Of a stretch of DNA of 64,000 nt, positions 41,601 to 52,980 are shown one piece after another. The position numbers were made by a program, and so were the translations under genes. The notes beneath the pieces were generated by a model. It saw only the letters and a list, made by a program, of their open reading frames with translations. It searched no databases and was not told the DNA's origin. Positions within the stretch are counted from its first letter, which is position 1. Every line of letters begins with the position of its first letter. The DNA comes from Symbiodinium sp. CCMP2592 (taxonomy: Eukaryota > Sar > Dinophyceae > Suessiales > Symbiodiniaceae), in contig CAJNDT010006195.1 in assembly GCA_905221615.1 (NCBI GenBank), positions 258,501-322,500 on the forward strand. Reading direction: 5' to 3'.

Positions 41601-44600
41601 GCGGGAAACATAAACGAGTAGACTAGTAGCTAACGATACTGACAAGACTAAGAATGCTAGCAAGTCAAGTAGCAACCACTAGCTAGTGGCACCAGTTCGA
41701 TTGCCGATTTGAAACATTGCAATGCGGACGTGGACGCCCAGCACGGACTCAGTGCTGATTCTCCAAAGCCTGCTAATCCGCTCCTAGCATACATGCTTCC
41801 GGCCTCCAAACGTTCGCCGTCCGGGTCCCCGAACGTGTAGTCGTCGGGCATGTTCCCTTGTTCGTCACGTAGCTCTTCCACTAGAGCCGCATAGTAGTCA
41901 TCCCACTTGCCATGTGATTTGCACCAAGACACCAAGGATTCCATCTGAGCATCCGAGAGTGCACTCAAATGGTCGCGAAGCTTCTCCTTTGTCAGCTTCA
42001 GAAGCTCTGCCGCATCCACCGGGCAGGATGCACGCACAGATTCCTGGGAGATGTTGTGCAGCAAACTTGACAAACAAAATCTTTCTGACTGAGACAATGA
42101 CAATGGTGCACACTAAAAGGATCATGATTCATGATAGGCCATCAGTCAGTAGCAACATCTAGAAATCCGCTCCTGCTGCACAGATTCGGTCTCGGTAATC
42201 TTGGTGTTGTCCTTCGTGTCTCTGCTGTCGTCCGGGGCCTGGGCAGGCTCCCGCAGTGCTGCCAATATTGCAAGCAACATGCAGGCCGTGTATGGCGAGC
42301 AAGAACAAAGCAGTCTCAAGTCTCAACTCCCTAAAGCAGACTCGGCACACTGGCGGCCGGAAGAGTTTTTTTCTCTTTCAAGACGCCCAGGAAATCGAGG
42401 ATGTCCTATGGCTTGCCGCGAACGAGACATATGGCAGCATGTACGCGAATGGAAACATGTGCAATGCCGCAATGCCGAAAGCTTACTCAGTACTCCGTAC
42501 TCAATACGACTGCTCACTCAGGGGACTCCTGAGTCCGAGCCTCGACATACATGGCGAACTACTCTTATCACCCAGGCTTGGGGTTTCGGGCCTCCAATTG
42601 GTCGCCGTCGGGATCCCCGAACTTGTAGTCGTCGGGCACGTTCCCGTCATTGTCTCCGAGTTTCTCGACTAGAACTTTATAATAGTCGTCCCACATGGCA
42701 TGTGACTTGCACCAAGACACGAACGATTCGATCTGAGCGCCCGAGAGATCACTCAAATGGTCGCGAAGCTTCTCCTCCGTCAGCTTCAGAAGCTCTGCCA
42801 CATCCACTGGGCAGTATACACGTTCAGAGTCCTGCGAGATGTTGCGCAGCAGACTTGCCAATGCGACACTGACAACACTTCACACTGACTTCACACCGAA
42901 AGGATCATGACTCATGGTCAGCCAACAGCCATCAGCAACATCTAGAAATCCGCTCCTGCTGCACAGATCCGGTCTCGGTAAGCTTGGCCTTGTCCTTGGT
43001 GTCTCTGCTGTCGTCCGGGGCCTGGGCAGGCTCCCGCAGTGCTGCCAATATTGCAAGCAACATGCAGGCCGTGTATGGCGAGCAAGAACAAAGCAGTCTC
43101 AAGTCTCAACTCCCTAAACCAGACTCGGCACACTGGCGGCCGGAAGAGCTTTCTCTTTCAAGACGCCCAGGAAATCGAGGATGTCCTATGGCTTGCCGCG
43201 AACGAGACATATGGCAGCATGTACGCGAATGGAAACATGTGCAATGCCGCAATGCCGAAAGCTTACTCAGTACTCCGTACTCAATACGACTGCTGACTCA
43301 GGGGACTCCTGAGTCCGAGCCTCGACATACATGACGAACTACTCTTATCACCCAGGCTTGGGGTTTCGGGCCTCCAATTGGTCGCCGTCGGGATCCCCGA
43401 ACTTGTAGTCGTCGGGCACGTTCCCGTCATTGTCTCCGAGCTTCTCGACTAGAACTTTATAATAGTCGTCCCACGTGGCATGTGACTTGCACCAAGACAC
43501 GAACGATTCGATCTGAGCACCCGAGAGTTCACTCAAATGGTCGCGAAGCTTCTCCTCTGTCAGCTTCAGAAGCTCTGCCACATCCACTGGGCAGGATGCA
43601 CGTTCAGAGTCCTGCGAGATGTTGCGCAGCAGACTTGTCACACCGAAAGGACTATGACTCATGGTCAGCCAACAGCCATCAGCAACATCTAGAAATCCGC
43701 TCCTGCTGCACAGATCCGGTCTCGGTAGTCCTGGCCTTGTCCTTGGTGTCTCTGCTGTCGTCCGGGGCCTGAGCAGGCTCCCGCAGTGCTGCGAATATTG
43801 CAAGCTTGTCGCCTGTCGCCTGTCGCCTTTCTTTACTTTGGAACCAGACTCCCCAGCTTTGTTGTCCCGGCCTCGTTGTCGTCATCGTCGTCATCGTCAT
43901 CGTCCTCGTCGTCGTCATCGGCGGCGGCCTGCTTTTTAAGTTCCTCGATCAATTCATCCCGGGTTTTGAACTCCTCCCGCGCAAAGCCGATCATGGTATC
44001 GGTGACTGAAGTATCACCACCTTCCTTCTGCCTCATGGCGAAACAACATTGCTTTATCGAATGGAGCACTGGAGCACTGGCACAAATGCCAATACACAAG
44101 CAACATGCGGCGAAGAGAATACAATGTTTGGAGCATCATGTCCAAGTTACTCCACAAGTTCTTTCACAGAGAGCAGCTGGGACATCTCATGAACATATGG
44201 AAGCACAGCGCGTACCGCGACATTCTGCCCCAAGGTCTTGGAGACCATGAAACTACCCGGCTGCAGGAGCAGAATGTCTCCTGCGCGAACAGCGAATACA
44301 CCAGGGCGCAGGGTGGAAACCATACAATCACAGCCATTGCACAATCAAATGCATGTGCATGATATAACAATGTCCTGGCATCAGGGATCCCATGAAAACG
44401 CAAATCTTCTTTTCGGCGGCTTGTTCCTTTGTCATCCCCATGTACGTAGGTACGAAGGCCTCAATGAGCAACTGCCACCGGAATCTAATGAATGCTAGGG
44501 TGTACCGACATTAATTCACGTGGACCTACTAGCGTGCGGCCCAACCTCGAACGTTGCATCTTCACCATTGGTGTGCTTCATGATCTCACGCACATCACTC

Positions 44601-47600
44601 ACGACAAAGCGCCGCGATCCGGACACCTGACCAGCTGCGCATCGAGTCTCAACTTGAGTCTCAACTCAATCCACAAATACTAAACCTTGTTCAACTTAAA
44701 CTTTTGATGTTTGACACATGCACTAGCTCTACGCTCTAGCCTAAACTCTAGTCCCAGCCCAATCCCAACCCAACCCTTAAACCATTGGCCCCTCTGCGGT
44801 GCAATGTGCGCACACACAATCATACTCTACTGTTTTGCGTTCCACAGTGTTACAGTGTGTCACATCACATCAAGTCAGACCCGAGCCTGATAGAACAAAG
44901 CACCCAACCCTCCGGGAGGTAGGCCGGCATGAATGTTCGCGTCTTTCTCGCCCATGAGCGAAATATCTTGCAACTTGCTTTTGATGATGTCCTGCTTCGA
45001 ATAGACTTAAAGCCACGCAAAGACTCAACTTCGAGGTCGTTCAGGGCCTAGGAGCCTAGGGGTCATCAGCCGTCTTCAACCATATTATTATATTATCGTA
45101 CAACAACAAACGAAGACTCGATACCGAAGCCGAAACCCCACTAAAACAAAACATGGAGAAGACACTTATCCTTGATGATGTCATGCTCGGCGTTCTCCAG
45201 CATATCTTCGAAGTCGATCGTAACTCCTTTGGCAACAACGTTCACGTTTCAAGGTTTAGAAAGCTCTGGAAGTCCCGACCCCCGACTGCCGAAACTAGAC
45301 AACGGAAATGCAGAATTGGGGTCTAGGTCCCACGGCCCCAATCACTTTCGCTTGGACCTGGCCTGGCACCTGGCAAGTTTTACAAACCAAGTACTAAGGA
45401 CTAAGGGCTCCTGGAACCTGTCCATCCCGGATCCACTCTTCCACGACGGCTGCAAGCGGCTGCCACAATGAGAGTCTCGATGCCATCTTCCCGGATTCAT
45501 CATCCTCAAAGTTGAGACTCTGTGTCTGCCTGGCGGCTCGGGGCTGGTCCTGCGTGAGCTCGACACACAGATCAGCACAACTTGAAAGTTCAAGACATGA
45601 GAACACTGAGTCTGAGGCCCTGAGGACAAGATCGAGTGACCAAGGTTACGACGATGACCATGTGCAATGTGCAGACACTGGCCGACACTGGACACCGGAC
45701 CGAAACCCTGCATTACATGATGTGGCCTCAAATCGTTGGCACAACTCGCCGACGAATCGCTTGATTTCCGTCAAAAGCCAGTTGTTCACTGCAACAATGT
45801 TCTTTCTCTCAACACCACCAGTGTCGTCGGCAGCACCAATCTCCATCGCTTTCTTCATACATGCGCGCCGATATCTAACGATGGCGTTGTTTCCTTGCAG
45901 GATCTCCTTGAATGCTTCGTCCTGAGAGTCTAATCGGAAACGACTCACGAACGTTGAACAGTCCGGTCAAATTAAGTCAAGATACCATCGTATCCACCAC
46001 AACCACTGCTTCCCAACTCGCTGATTTGATCACCTCCGGGTCCGTATCCTCTGGTGTGTACCCAGACGCCTGGCGACGCTGTTTGGCCTTGGCACCCGGC
46101 GCCTCGGCAGTGCCCTTGTTTTGGCGAGCCAACTTCAATTCTTCGAGCCTCTGTTTTTTTTATCATCCTTATCCTTCTCCTTTTGGAGCCGCTCTTGCTC
46201 TTTGATCTCAAGCTCCAGCTCCGCCTTTCTCAACTTCTCCAAAGCCGCACTCGCTTGACTCCAATCCCGGACTGCGACAGACAAAGATGAAGCCACCTGG
46301 CCCAGAATGGAAAGTCCATCCGTGGCCCTGGAGAATGAGTCCTCCACCTGCTCGACCGTGCCGAGCAGTTCGGTGTTCTTGCGCAAAGCCTTGATGCGTG
46401 ACCAGCACAACGGGGGGCCAAAGGTCCATTCACGACTCCTTTCGAGAAGATACTGATCCTGTTGCAAGAGCTTGGCAATGTCACTCTCAAGCTTCGTCAT
46501 ATCATCATCCTCGGAAGCCGGCTGCATGATCTTCTCTGCCTTGGACAGTGGGAGTGACGCTTGACTTGAATGTGAAGCTTGTAGCTAAAATAGGTACACC
46601 AGGGGCCAGGGGACCAGGACCTGGATCTATGACACACAAACTCCCAACCCCAACCGCCCCAACCGAACCAGGGTTTTCTTTGGTCTAGTTCCACGTCCCA
46701 AGCAGTCACGGACAAACATCCACACCCAAGTCGGATCATCCAAGTCGTCCAAGTTGCAATTTGCATACGCAAGCAAACTATCTTGAACATTGGATCCATG
46801 AGGCGCTTGTCGGTGGTCTCGTCAATAGCAGCATCTTCATCCCCTGCACCCGATTCACCCGATGCATCGGGAGCTCGTCCCTTCGCAACGGCCGCCACGG
46901 TGCCGTCGATGTCCGCCTGCCAAACTGCTTAGTCTGGTAAGTGTTAACTAAGCATCATACAAGTATGCATGAACCAGACGGGACGTACGGTTTACTGTAG
47001 TTCGCGAAGTATTGATGTGTCAATTCGCTACGCGACGCGGCAAGGCTGTGATCGGGATGAGACCCTGTCACCTTGGATCATGCAACATCCAGTCTCATGG
47101 GCAATGCACAATGTATAATCTTCCTGACTGTACCTTCTCTACTCGATCCGACTTAGCAACAAGCAACAGAGTAACCATTAGCCACCAAAGGAAACTTGAA
47201 CTTGAAGCGACGTCATCACTGAACAAACGGCCTGAACGGTGGCGATGGCCTGAGCCGCATCCTCCATGGCCTTGTTGATGGCACATTGCGTGTTGTTGAA
47301 GTTCTTGAGGGTGGAGGCACGAAACCCGGATGATGCAGAGATGACACCTTGGACTTGGGACTAAACTTAACTACATTTGCCGATAAGCAAAAATCCCGCT
47401 ATGGCAAGTTTGGTCGCACGAGGTGAGGTGTCAAGCCACATGTGTACTTCTTGCTGCCCTTCCTTGCTTTCCTCTTGGCCGCTGCGGCTGCGGATGCAAG
47501 AGTAGCCGCGCTTTCGCTGCCAGCAGAAGATTGGCTGGCGAGGCTTGTCCTTTTGGACGGACGCTCTGCCAGGTCAAAGTTCGCATCAAACGTCAACCCA

Positions 47601-48770
47601 CCTCGGTTCTCGAGTCAGCTTGCCATGCTTTCCAAAGACCCTAGATCAACGACAGGTGCAAGTCGCACCCGGGTGTGCTATGCGATGTCACACACATTTT
47701 TGTATCGCAAAGCCCGCCTTCTCGAGAAGATCGAGCCCGCTTGAGCCGTTTGAGCCACTTAGGGGTTGGAGTTTAGGGTCGATGCAGTTTTCTATGTTGG
47801 AACGGAAGTTCTTGTGCAAAACACAGCCTGAATGGCTGGAATGTTGGAAATTGAAGGGAGATGAGGGCTGTCTCAAAATGCGACGTGCTCCGGCCCGCTC
47901 GGCCCAGGATCCAACTTACAACAGCCCTCAGCTATAGAGTGTATGATATACTCCGATATTTGTATATATGTAGATACATATATGTAGATACATATATGTA
48001 GATACATACATACATATATATATATATATTCTTAGAATGCTTTAAGGTTTTGGGGTGTGCACGACACTCGAGGGTACCGAAGCACCAGCAACCTACTGCC
48101 ACGTTGCCGCTTTGTCCCCTGGGCCGTTGGCTTTGTGATTGGCATGATGGACAAAGAGATGAGCTATGAGCTATCTGAGATATGGTTTCAGTGCTTCCGC
48201 CCACCCGCAAGCCTAGAATCACAGGCACGCCACCATCGTTGTTGCCCCACACATTCTTCGCCATCTCTTCCGCTGTCTGCTGCATTCTGGCGCTATCCAT
48301 GCTCTTCGAGGTGGCGGACTTCTGCAAGGTCCCCGTGTCCTCTCGGAAATCGGACTCGGTCATCTCCGAGGGCATCGGCACGTACACAGCAGTCACCTTG
48401 TTTGCCGTGTCAGTACACAAGCATCATCCTCAACAACAGTAGAAGCAAAGCAGCAATGGCAGTAGTCAAAGTACCATTATTATTGCTGTTGACTATTGTT
48501 ACCATTATTATTTGTATTATTACTATTGTTATTATTATCAATAATATTGTTATTGTTATTATTTTCATTATTGTTATTATTAGTAGTAGTGGTAGCAGCA
48601 ATAGCAGTAGCAATAGCAGTAGCAATAGCAGTAGCAGTAGCAGTAGCAGTAGCACTAGCACTAGCACTAGCAGCAGCAGCAGCAGCAGTAGCAGTAGCAG
48701 TAGCAGTAGCAGTAGCAGTAGCAGTAGCAGTAGCAGTAGCAGTAGCAGTAGCAGTAGCAGTAGCAGTAGC

Positions 48771-48809
<39 letters not shown>

Positions 48810-48810
48810 T

Positions 48811-48846
<36 letters not shown>

Positions 48847-50338
48847 ATAGTAGTAGTACTAGTACTACTACTACTACTGTACTAGTACTAGTACTAGTAC
48901 TACACAGCACAACACAAGTAATGCGATCTAAAGGGCATACTCCCCGCTCCACATTCCATTTTTCCCAAGCTTCTTGACCTTGATTTTCTTCACTGTTTCA
49001 TCTCGTAGGTCATTATGCCACTTGGAGTCGGCGCCTGCCTCATCAAGTCCTAGGCTAAGGCAGGCAAAAGCTCAAGACCGAATTTGCATGGCAGAACGAG
49101 AGAGCCCTTCTGCATAAACTAGAATTCGACTCATTATAAGGCGAGCATCTTTCCCATGATGGAGCTTGTCTCATGTAGTAGGCAATGTAGTCGACATATG
49201 CCATCTGCTTGTACTTCACGTCGTTGCTCGTCCGGTTCCCTGCGCATCAAGTTGGATCGCGAATCTGAATCTAGTCTAATAGTCTATGTTTGAAACGGCA
49301 GCCCTGGTGACTCTGGCGAAAGGCGATATTGAACAACAACATTCTTCGTACCGGCTACAGGTAAACACCGAAGGTCACCGAAGTCATAACAAAAACACAA
49401 CATGGTTTACGCACCGTGTCTGAATCTTTCTGCCGCACAGTGGCACAGCGGGCTTGGAACCGACCAAAAGCATTTCCAATGGTAAAGATGCACTACAACC
49501 GATTGCAACCCAACACAATACAGCCAGGATCCCGAACGAGAAATTTCCAGTACTAAAGTTCTTCTACAACCACGCACAATCCAGCCAGGACCCCAAACGA
49601 TGCATTTCCAATGCTAAACTAAAACCACGCGCAATCCAGCCAGCTTCCCAAACGAAGTATTTCCAGTACTAAAGCTGTACTACAACCAGGCACAATCCAG
49701 CCCGGACCCCAAACGAGACATTTCCAGTACTAATGTTGTAATACAACCAAGCACAAATCTGAACAAGGCATTTCCAGTACCACCAAACACAATCCAGCCA
49801 GGAGGCACTTCCGATACTTAAGTACTACAACCAAGCACAATCCAGCCAGGACCCGAAACGAAGCGTTTTCCGGCACTAAAGTTGTATTGCAACCAAGCAC
49901 AATCCAGCAATGATCCTAAACGCATCTGCAGTAGTAGAAAAAGGTACTTTGGCAAGGAACTCGTCTCAGCAACTACACTGCGAAATGTTACGAGTTACGA
50001 CTCTTACAAGGGCCCGGCCTGCAGTGCGAGCTTGGATGACGGTGCTGAAGTCGAAACCCTTCACGGCGGCAACGTCACTTTGTTTTTTTACCTGGCTTAC
50101 AAACCTCGGAGTCGCAGAACGTAAGCAAGCCCTGGTAATACTTTGCGAGGTTGCATCTTTCTGTGTCGAGCAGACTCATGAGCACGCCGCCTAGGTTCGC
50201 TTGTTCATGCCACCTCCTTCTCGCTGCAGTATGCTTGCTGCATAGCATGAGCACACTGCTGCCAGTCGGACCCTTCTTCGTCACCAACTTCGTATCACAG
50301 ACAGCACAACTGCACCCCGGAGTCGACGGCTCCGACAT
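38615..50338 (-). CDS. Very long multi-exon gene of charged, low-complexity protein with Cys/His-rich N-terminus
   Basis: An ATG at 50336-50338 opens MSEPSTPGCSCAVCDTKL, with LMLCSKHTAARRRW following (CxCx2C...Cx2H, a likely zinc site); the exon ends at a GTTTGTAAG donor. Next is 50058-50008 (GFDFSTVIQARTAGRAL, with AG and GTAAG at its ends). Further exons lie near 49239 (NDVKYKQMAYVDYIAYYMR), 49000, 48400-48180 (FREDTGTLQKSATSKSMDSA), 47590-47440, 46920-46780, 46570-46030 (coiled coil), 45940-45720, 45560-45420, 45245-45165, 44985-44890, 44335-44150 (RPGVFAVRAGDILLLQPGSF), 44090-43835 (Asp/Glu run), 43800-41500 (module repeated three times), 41030-40740, 40230-40075, 39730-39570, 39200-39115 and 38960-38840 (Lys/Asp repeat). 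The last ends SETAQKSLSKVFSD at 38615. Two adjacent genes are possible. Function unknown. Confidence 0.5.
38836..38955 (-). repeat. Nine-base repeat coding Lys-Asp-Lys
   Basis: Units of GGACAAAAA on the minus strand, seven or more copies with variants, code KDKKDKKDKKDKK. Just upstream KAKKDKKDKTGKK shows the same bias. It is best read as an exon of the long minus-strand gene. Confidence 0.75.
40740..41030 (-). repeat. Duplicated exon (VSPSDPDV type)
   Basis: Two minus-strand exon-like blocks, about 41025-40905 (VSPSDPDVVDPEPADKRSSE, SRKAGSDGTVHVN) and about 40850-40740 (VSPSDPDVPEAEPADKCSSE, SHKAGSDGTVHVN), differ at few positions. Each is preceded by an intron-like stretch with TTTAGGG-type motifs. 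It is an exon duplication within the long gene. Confidence 0.75.
41500..43805 (-). repeat. Tandem triplication of a three-exon module
   Basis: Landmarks recur at about 42157, 42940 and 43688 (spacing 783 and 748; the last has a 35-base deletion). Each unit has exon A (EPAQAPDDSRDTKD, then TETxSVQQERIS), exon B (ELLKLTEEKLRDHLSELSG, FVSWCKSHATWDDYYKVLVE, DGNVPDDYKFGDPDGDQLEA) and exon C (DILxFLGxL). The copies at 42.2-43.0 and 43.0-43.8 kb are nearly identical; the one at 41.5-42.2 kb is diverged (TKEKLRDHLSALSDAQMESL). Exon C reads GKPQDILHFLGFL in the diverged copy but has TAG for Gln in the two similar ones, so those exons may be skipped or dead. Confidence 0.85.
43863..43925 (-). repeat. 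Asp/Glu-coding GAC/GAT tract
   Basis: On the minus strand this trinucleotide tract codes DDDDEDDDDDDDDD within an exon that also carries REEFKTRDELIEELKKQAAA and continues NEAGTTKLGSLVPK. It is an acidic segment of the long gene. Confidence 0.8.
46030..46570 (-). CDS. Coiled-coil exon of the long minus-strand gene, broken by a homopolymer indel
   Basis: This reads SEDDDMTKLESDIAKLLQQD, IKALRKNTELLGTVEQVEDS, ASAALEKLRKAELELEIKEQ and ERLQKEKDKDDKK, a heptad-rich coiled coil. After a run of eight A the frame becomes nonsense, while one extra base would continue as QRLEELKLARQNKGTAEAPG and RQASGYTPEDTDPEVI. The restored reading matches the bias of the rest of the exon, so the shift (plus strand T-run at 46154-46161) is probably a sequencing error or a recent mutation. 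Confidence 0.6.
47945..48030. repeat. TATGTAGATACATA / TA microsatellite
   Basis: Three ATATGTAGATACAT units followed by TACATACATATATATATAT. It lies in a presumed intron of the long minus-strand gene. Confidence 0.9.
48470..48905. repeat. Long compound trinucleotide microsatellite (ATT, AGC, AGT)
   Basis: About 435 bases: ATT/ATC-rich, then AGC/AGT alternation, pure AGT, then ACT/AGTACT ending in a short inverted AGT/ACT palindrome near 48855-48900. The 129-306-codon frames on both strands (poly-Ser, poly-Leu, poly-Val/Ala) are artefacts of it. It sits in an intron of the long gene. Confidence 0.95.
49465..49920. repeat. Minisatellite of about 65-base units in an intron
   Basis: Seven or more imperfect units contain CAACCAAGCACAATCCAGCC, AGGACCCCAAACGA and CATTTCCAGTACTAAAGTTG in that order. 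It lies between exons near 50008 and 49239 of the long minus-strand gene. Confidence 0.9.
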
Positions 50339-50755
50339 CACACAGCGCCACTGTTCGAGTCCCTCACGGACTCGAACACAGCACTGCAACACAGTCCTCT
50401 GTGCACTCACATCCTTGATCCATGATTCATGACCCATGAATGACAGGAGGCACGAGACAAACAAATGCTCTGACGATATATGTTGGAAGCAACAACTGCG
50501 CTCCAGCTCGCATCATCACAAAGAGCCAATGCAAGCTTGGTTTCCCTGTTAGACTGACTTGTCTGTCATACAGTCGAGTGTGACTGCAGAGATGTTGCCA
50601 GGGCGGCCGGCGGCCATAAAAAAAATCCACGGCCCACAGCTGATGGCCTGATGGCCACTGGTGGCCTCATGGCCTAGTGGCCTAGTGCTAAATGCATCCC
50701 CGATTGCAGGCGCGACCCTCGCAGCCGCACGGCTCAAACATCGCCTTCTGTGAAC

Positions 50756-52980
50756 TCATGCATCCTCAGGCAAGATAGAAGAATGCACCACATTGCTCCA
50801 GCCGGCGCTCCATGCCACGCCTGGGGTGGTTTGTGCATTCATGCCGCGCAGGCAAACACACGCAAACTCATTGAACTCATCCAACAATTGCCCAATGGCG
50901 CAAGTCAACTGCATCATAAGATACATAATACAGATACAGACGGTAGACAAAGACGCATGCATATATCCGTGCATGCATGCACCGCAGCATCTGCTAAAAG
51001 AAACCCAGCACCCGACTCAGCCTGCTGACCTACAAGTTGCCACAAGCCCCTGTTTTCGAACCTTCCAGTGACTCCCGTCATGACTGCAGTCACTGCCCTG
51101 ACAATTGACAAGATACATTACCAGCAAGCTTCTTCATCTGCGGGTCGGTCAGCGTTTTGTTGCACAGGGGCAGTGCGCTGTGCTTGCAGGCGAACTTCGG
51201 GTAGACATGCATACCCATCGATTGGAGGTATTCCTGATTCCAGTGTTGAAGGCCATAAGCTGAATGCTAGCATCAACAGTCAACATGCAGCACTCCCCAA
51301 ACACATCACGGCTGTCCCGGCCTTGCCGATCATCATCCGTCCGGAAGCATCTGGAAGAATACAGTACATGTGCTGAGAACTGCCCTTTGTCAAGCAGGGC
51401 AGCAATCGAGAGCATATTGGTCGGAAATGCGGATTTTGCCCGAGGTTGCAGAACACGCTCTGCCCGGCAGACAGATATGGCTCAGCAAGGTCCTTGTAGC
51501 TCTGGAGCTGTGCTTCGCACCTTATCACTTCTCGCTAGTTCACACTGAACATAAGGAACATATGGAAAAAGCCTACCACCCGTCGCCCGCCTGCCAGCTG
51601 ACGGAATACAGATTAAAAGACATCATGCATAAAGCAAACCCGATCAGGACCCCGGCTGGCCTGGTAACAAATGCTCGAAACCTGTCTCGATAGATTTCTT
51701 GGCCCGCTTCGCCATGGCCGATTGCACTGCAGCGAGCTCTTCCTGTCCGTAATTTCACCAATGACTAATGAGACTCATGACTCATGACTTGACCATTAAC
51801 TAATGAGTCCACTGAGTAATAGTAATATATGTAGCTTAGTAAATGCAATCACCTCACACACGACACAAATATTATCAGATTTGATGATTTGCCATACAAC
51901 AAGCAGGAGACAGGCAGAGGCAGAGTGAGAGAGAGGGAAGGAGAACTGAAGAGTATTGAAGGCCATTGAAGAAGGGAGAGTCAAAACCAGACCGGGAGAT
52001 CGGGAGACAGTGGACAGGAGAAATAAACACGAGAGAGACTGCCAGGGGCAAGAGGGATTGCCGCTGCATCGTTGCGTTTGAGATGCGAGTGAAAGGCTCA
52101 AAGGCTCAAAGGCACTGGCACCAAGGCACCAAGGTTCATGAACTGCAAATGAATGACAGTCCCTGCGCCGGCCTTCGGCGCACAAAGAAAACATCGGCTC
52201 GAAGCAGTGGGTCGTCGATAAAGCTTTACAATGGCCTTCAGCTTGTCCAAAGCCAGGAAGCAACGGGACTTCCTCGTGAGTATAGTAAACTTCCTGCAGG
52301 GTTTGGCCGGGGAGACTTGCGACTCGCGACCAGTAACGATCCCCCAAGCAGAAGACGCCATCTGTAACGGTGACAACGATTACGTTACATGTTACTAGCA
52401 TGCTACAGAGTGGCAGTGGTGGCACCGGAGCGGACCTTGCCTCCGCCTCGTTGATGGCCAACCGAAGAAGTTGGGCCCGATGTTGTGGGGGCAAGCATGC
52501 ACTTCGTACAGATCTCCCAGATACTTCGACAGAATTTTTCTGTCGAAGCCGACAACGCACTCGTGCAGGACCACGTCCTGGGCAGCGGAAGGCACAGATA
52601 TAAATCAATGATTGTCGTCGGAAATCAGAAGTAAACCATATCTGTCATCCGTCTCCGTACCACACTGGTTTTGTTTGCCAAGAATCCGGACAGGAATGCC
52701 GAATGCACGCCAGAAACATGGCCGTCGAGCGGCACGTTGCGCCGAGCAGATGCTGATGCGAACCTCAAATATCTGAAATCAAAATCAGAAAGATGATGTC
52801 CGCCCTGTGCCGCCAGTGCATGTCAGAGATTCATATTCATGACTCATGACTCATGACTCATAAATATTCATAACTCAGAACTCATAACTTACTCATACGG
52901 CCAGTCATATTGTCAGACACTGCATCAACCATATCAAACCGAGGCGCCCATGCTGGAAAAATCTACGCAAGGCGTGCCCC
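50756..52980 (-). CDS. C5-cytosine methyltransferase-like protein, catalytic half
   Basis: Exons proposed on the minus strand: 52980-52940 (motif IV, GGTPCVDFSSMGAS, catalytic Cys in TPC); about 52775-52661; 52577-52447 (DVVLHECVVGFDRKIL, motif VI with HEC for ENV, then NFFGWPST); 52293-52173 (KFTILTRKSRCFLAL); 51743-51661; 51520-51322 (AGQSVFCNLGQNPHF, then SGRMMIGK); 51233-51117 (EYLQSMGMHVYPKF, then PQMKKLAGN, motif X); 50908-50756 (LTCAIGQLLDEFNEF). All junctions from 52661 onward keep phase: 2, 0, 2, 0, 0. Donors at 52445, 52171, 51659 and 51320 are GC; 52659 and 51115 are GT. Motif I and the start codon should lie beyond 53000, across the gap. It probably methylates cytosine in DNA; RNA is not excluded. 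Confidence 0.72.

Noticed and set aside
41500..43805. CRISPR-like array
   Set aside because: The repeats are about 750-780 bases long and contain exons; there are no short direct repeats with unique spacers. The genome is eukaryotic.
48057..48977. Open frames of 129-306 codons on both strands (poly-Ser, poly-Leu, poly-Val/Ala)
   Set aside because: They are produced by the long ATT/AGC/AGT microsatellite. All frames of such a repeat stay open, so length is no evidence of coding.
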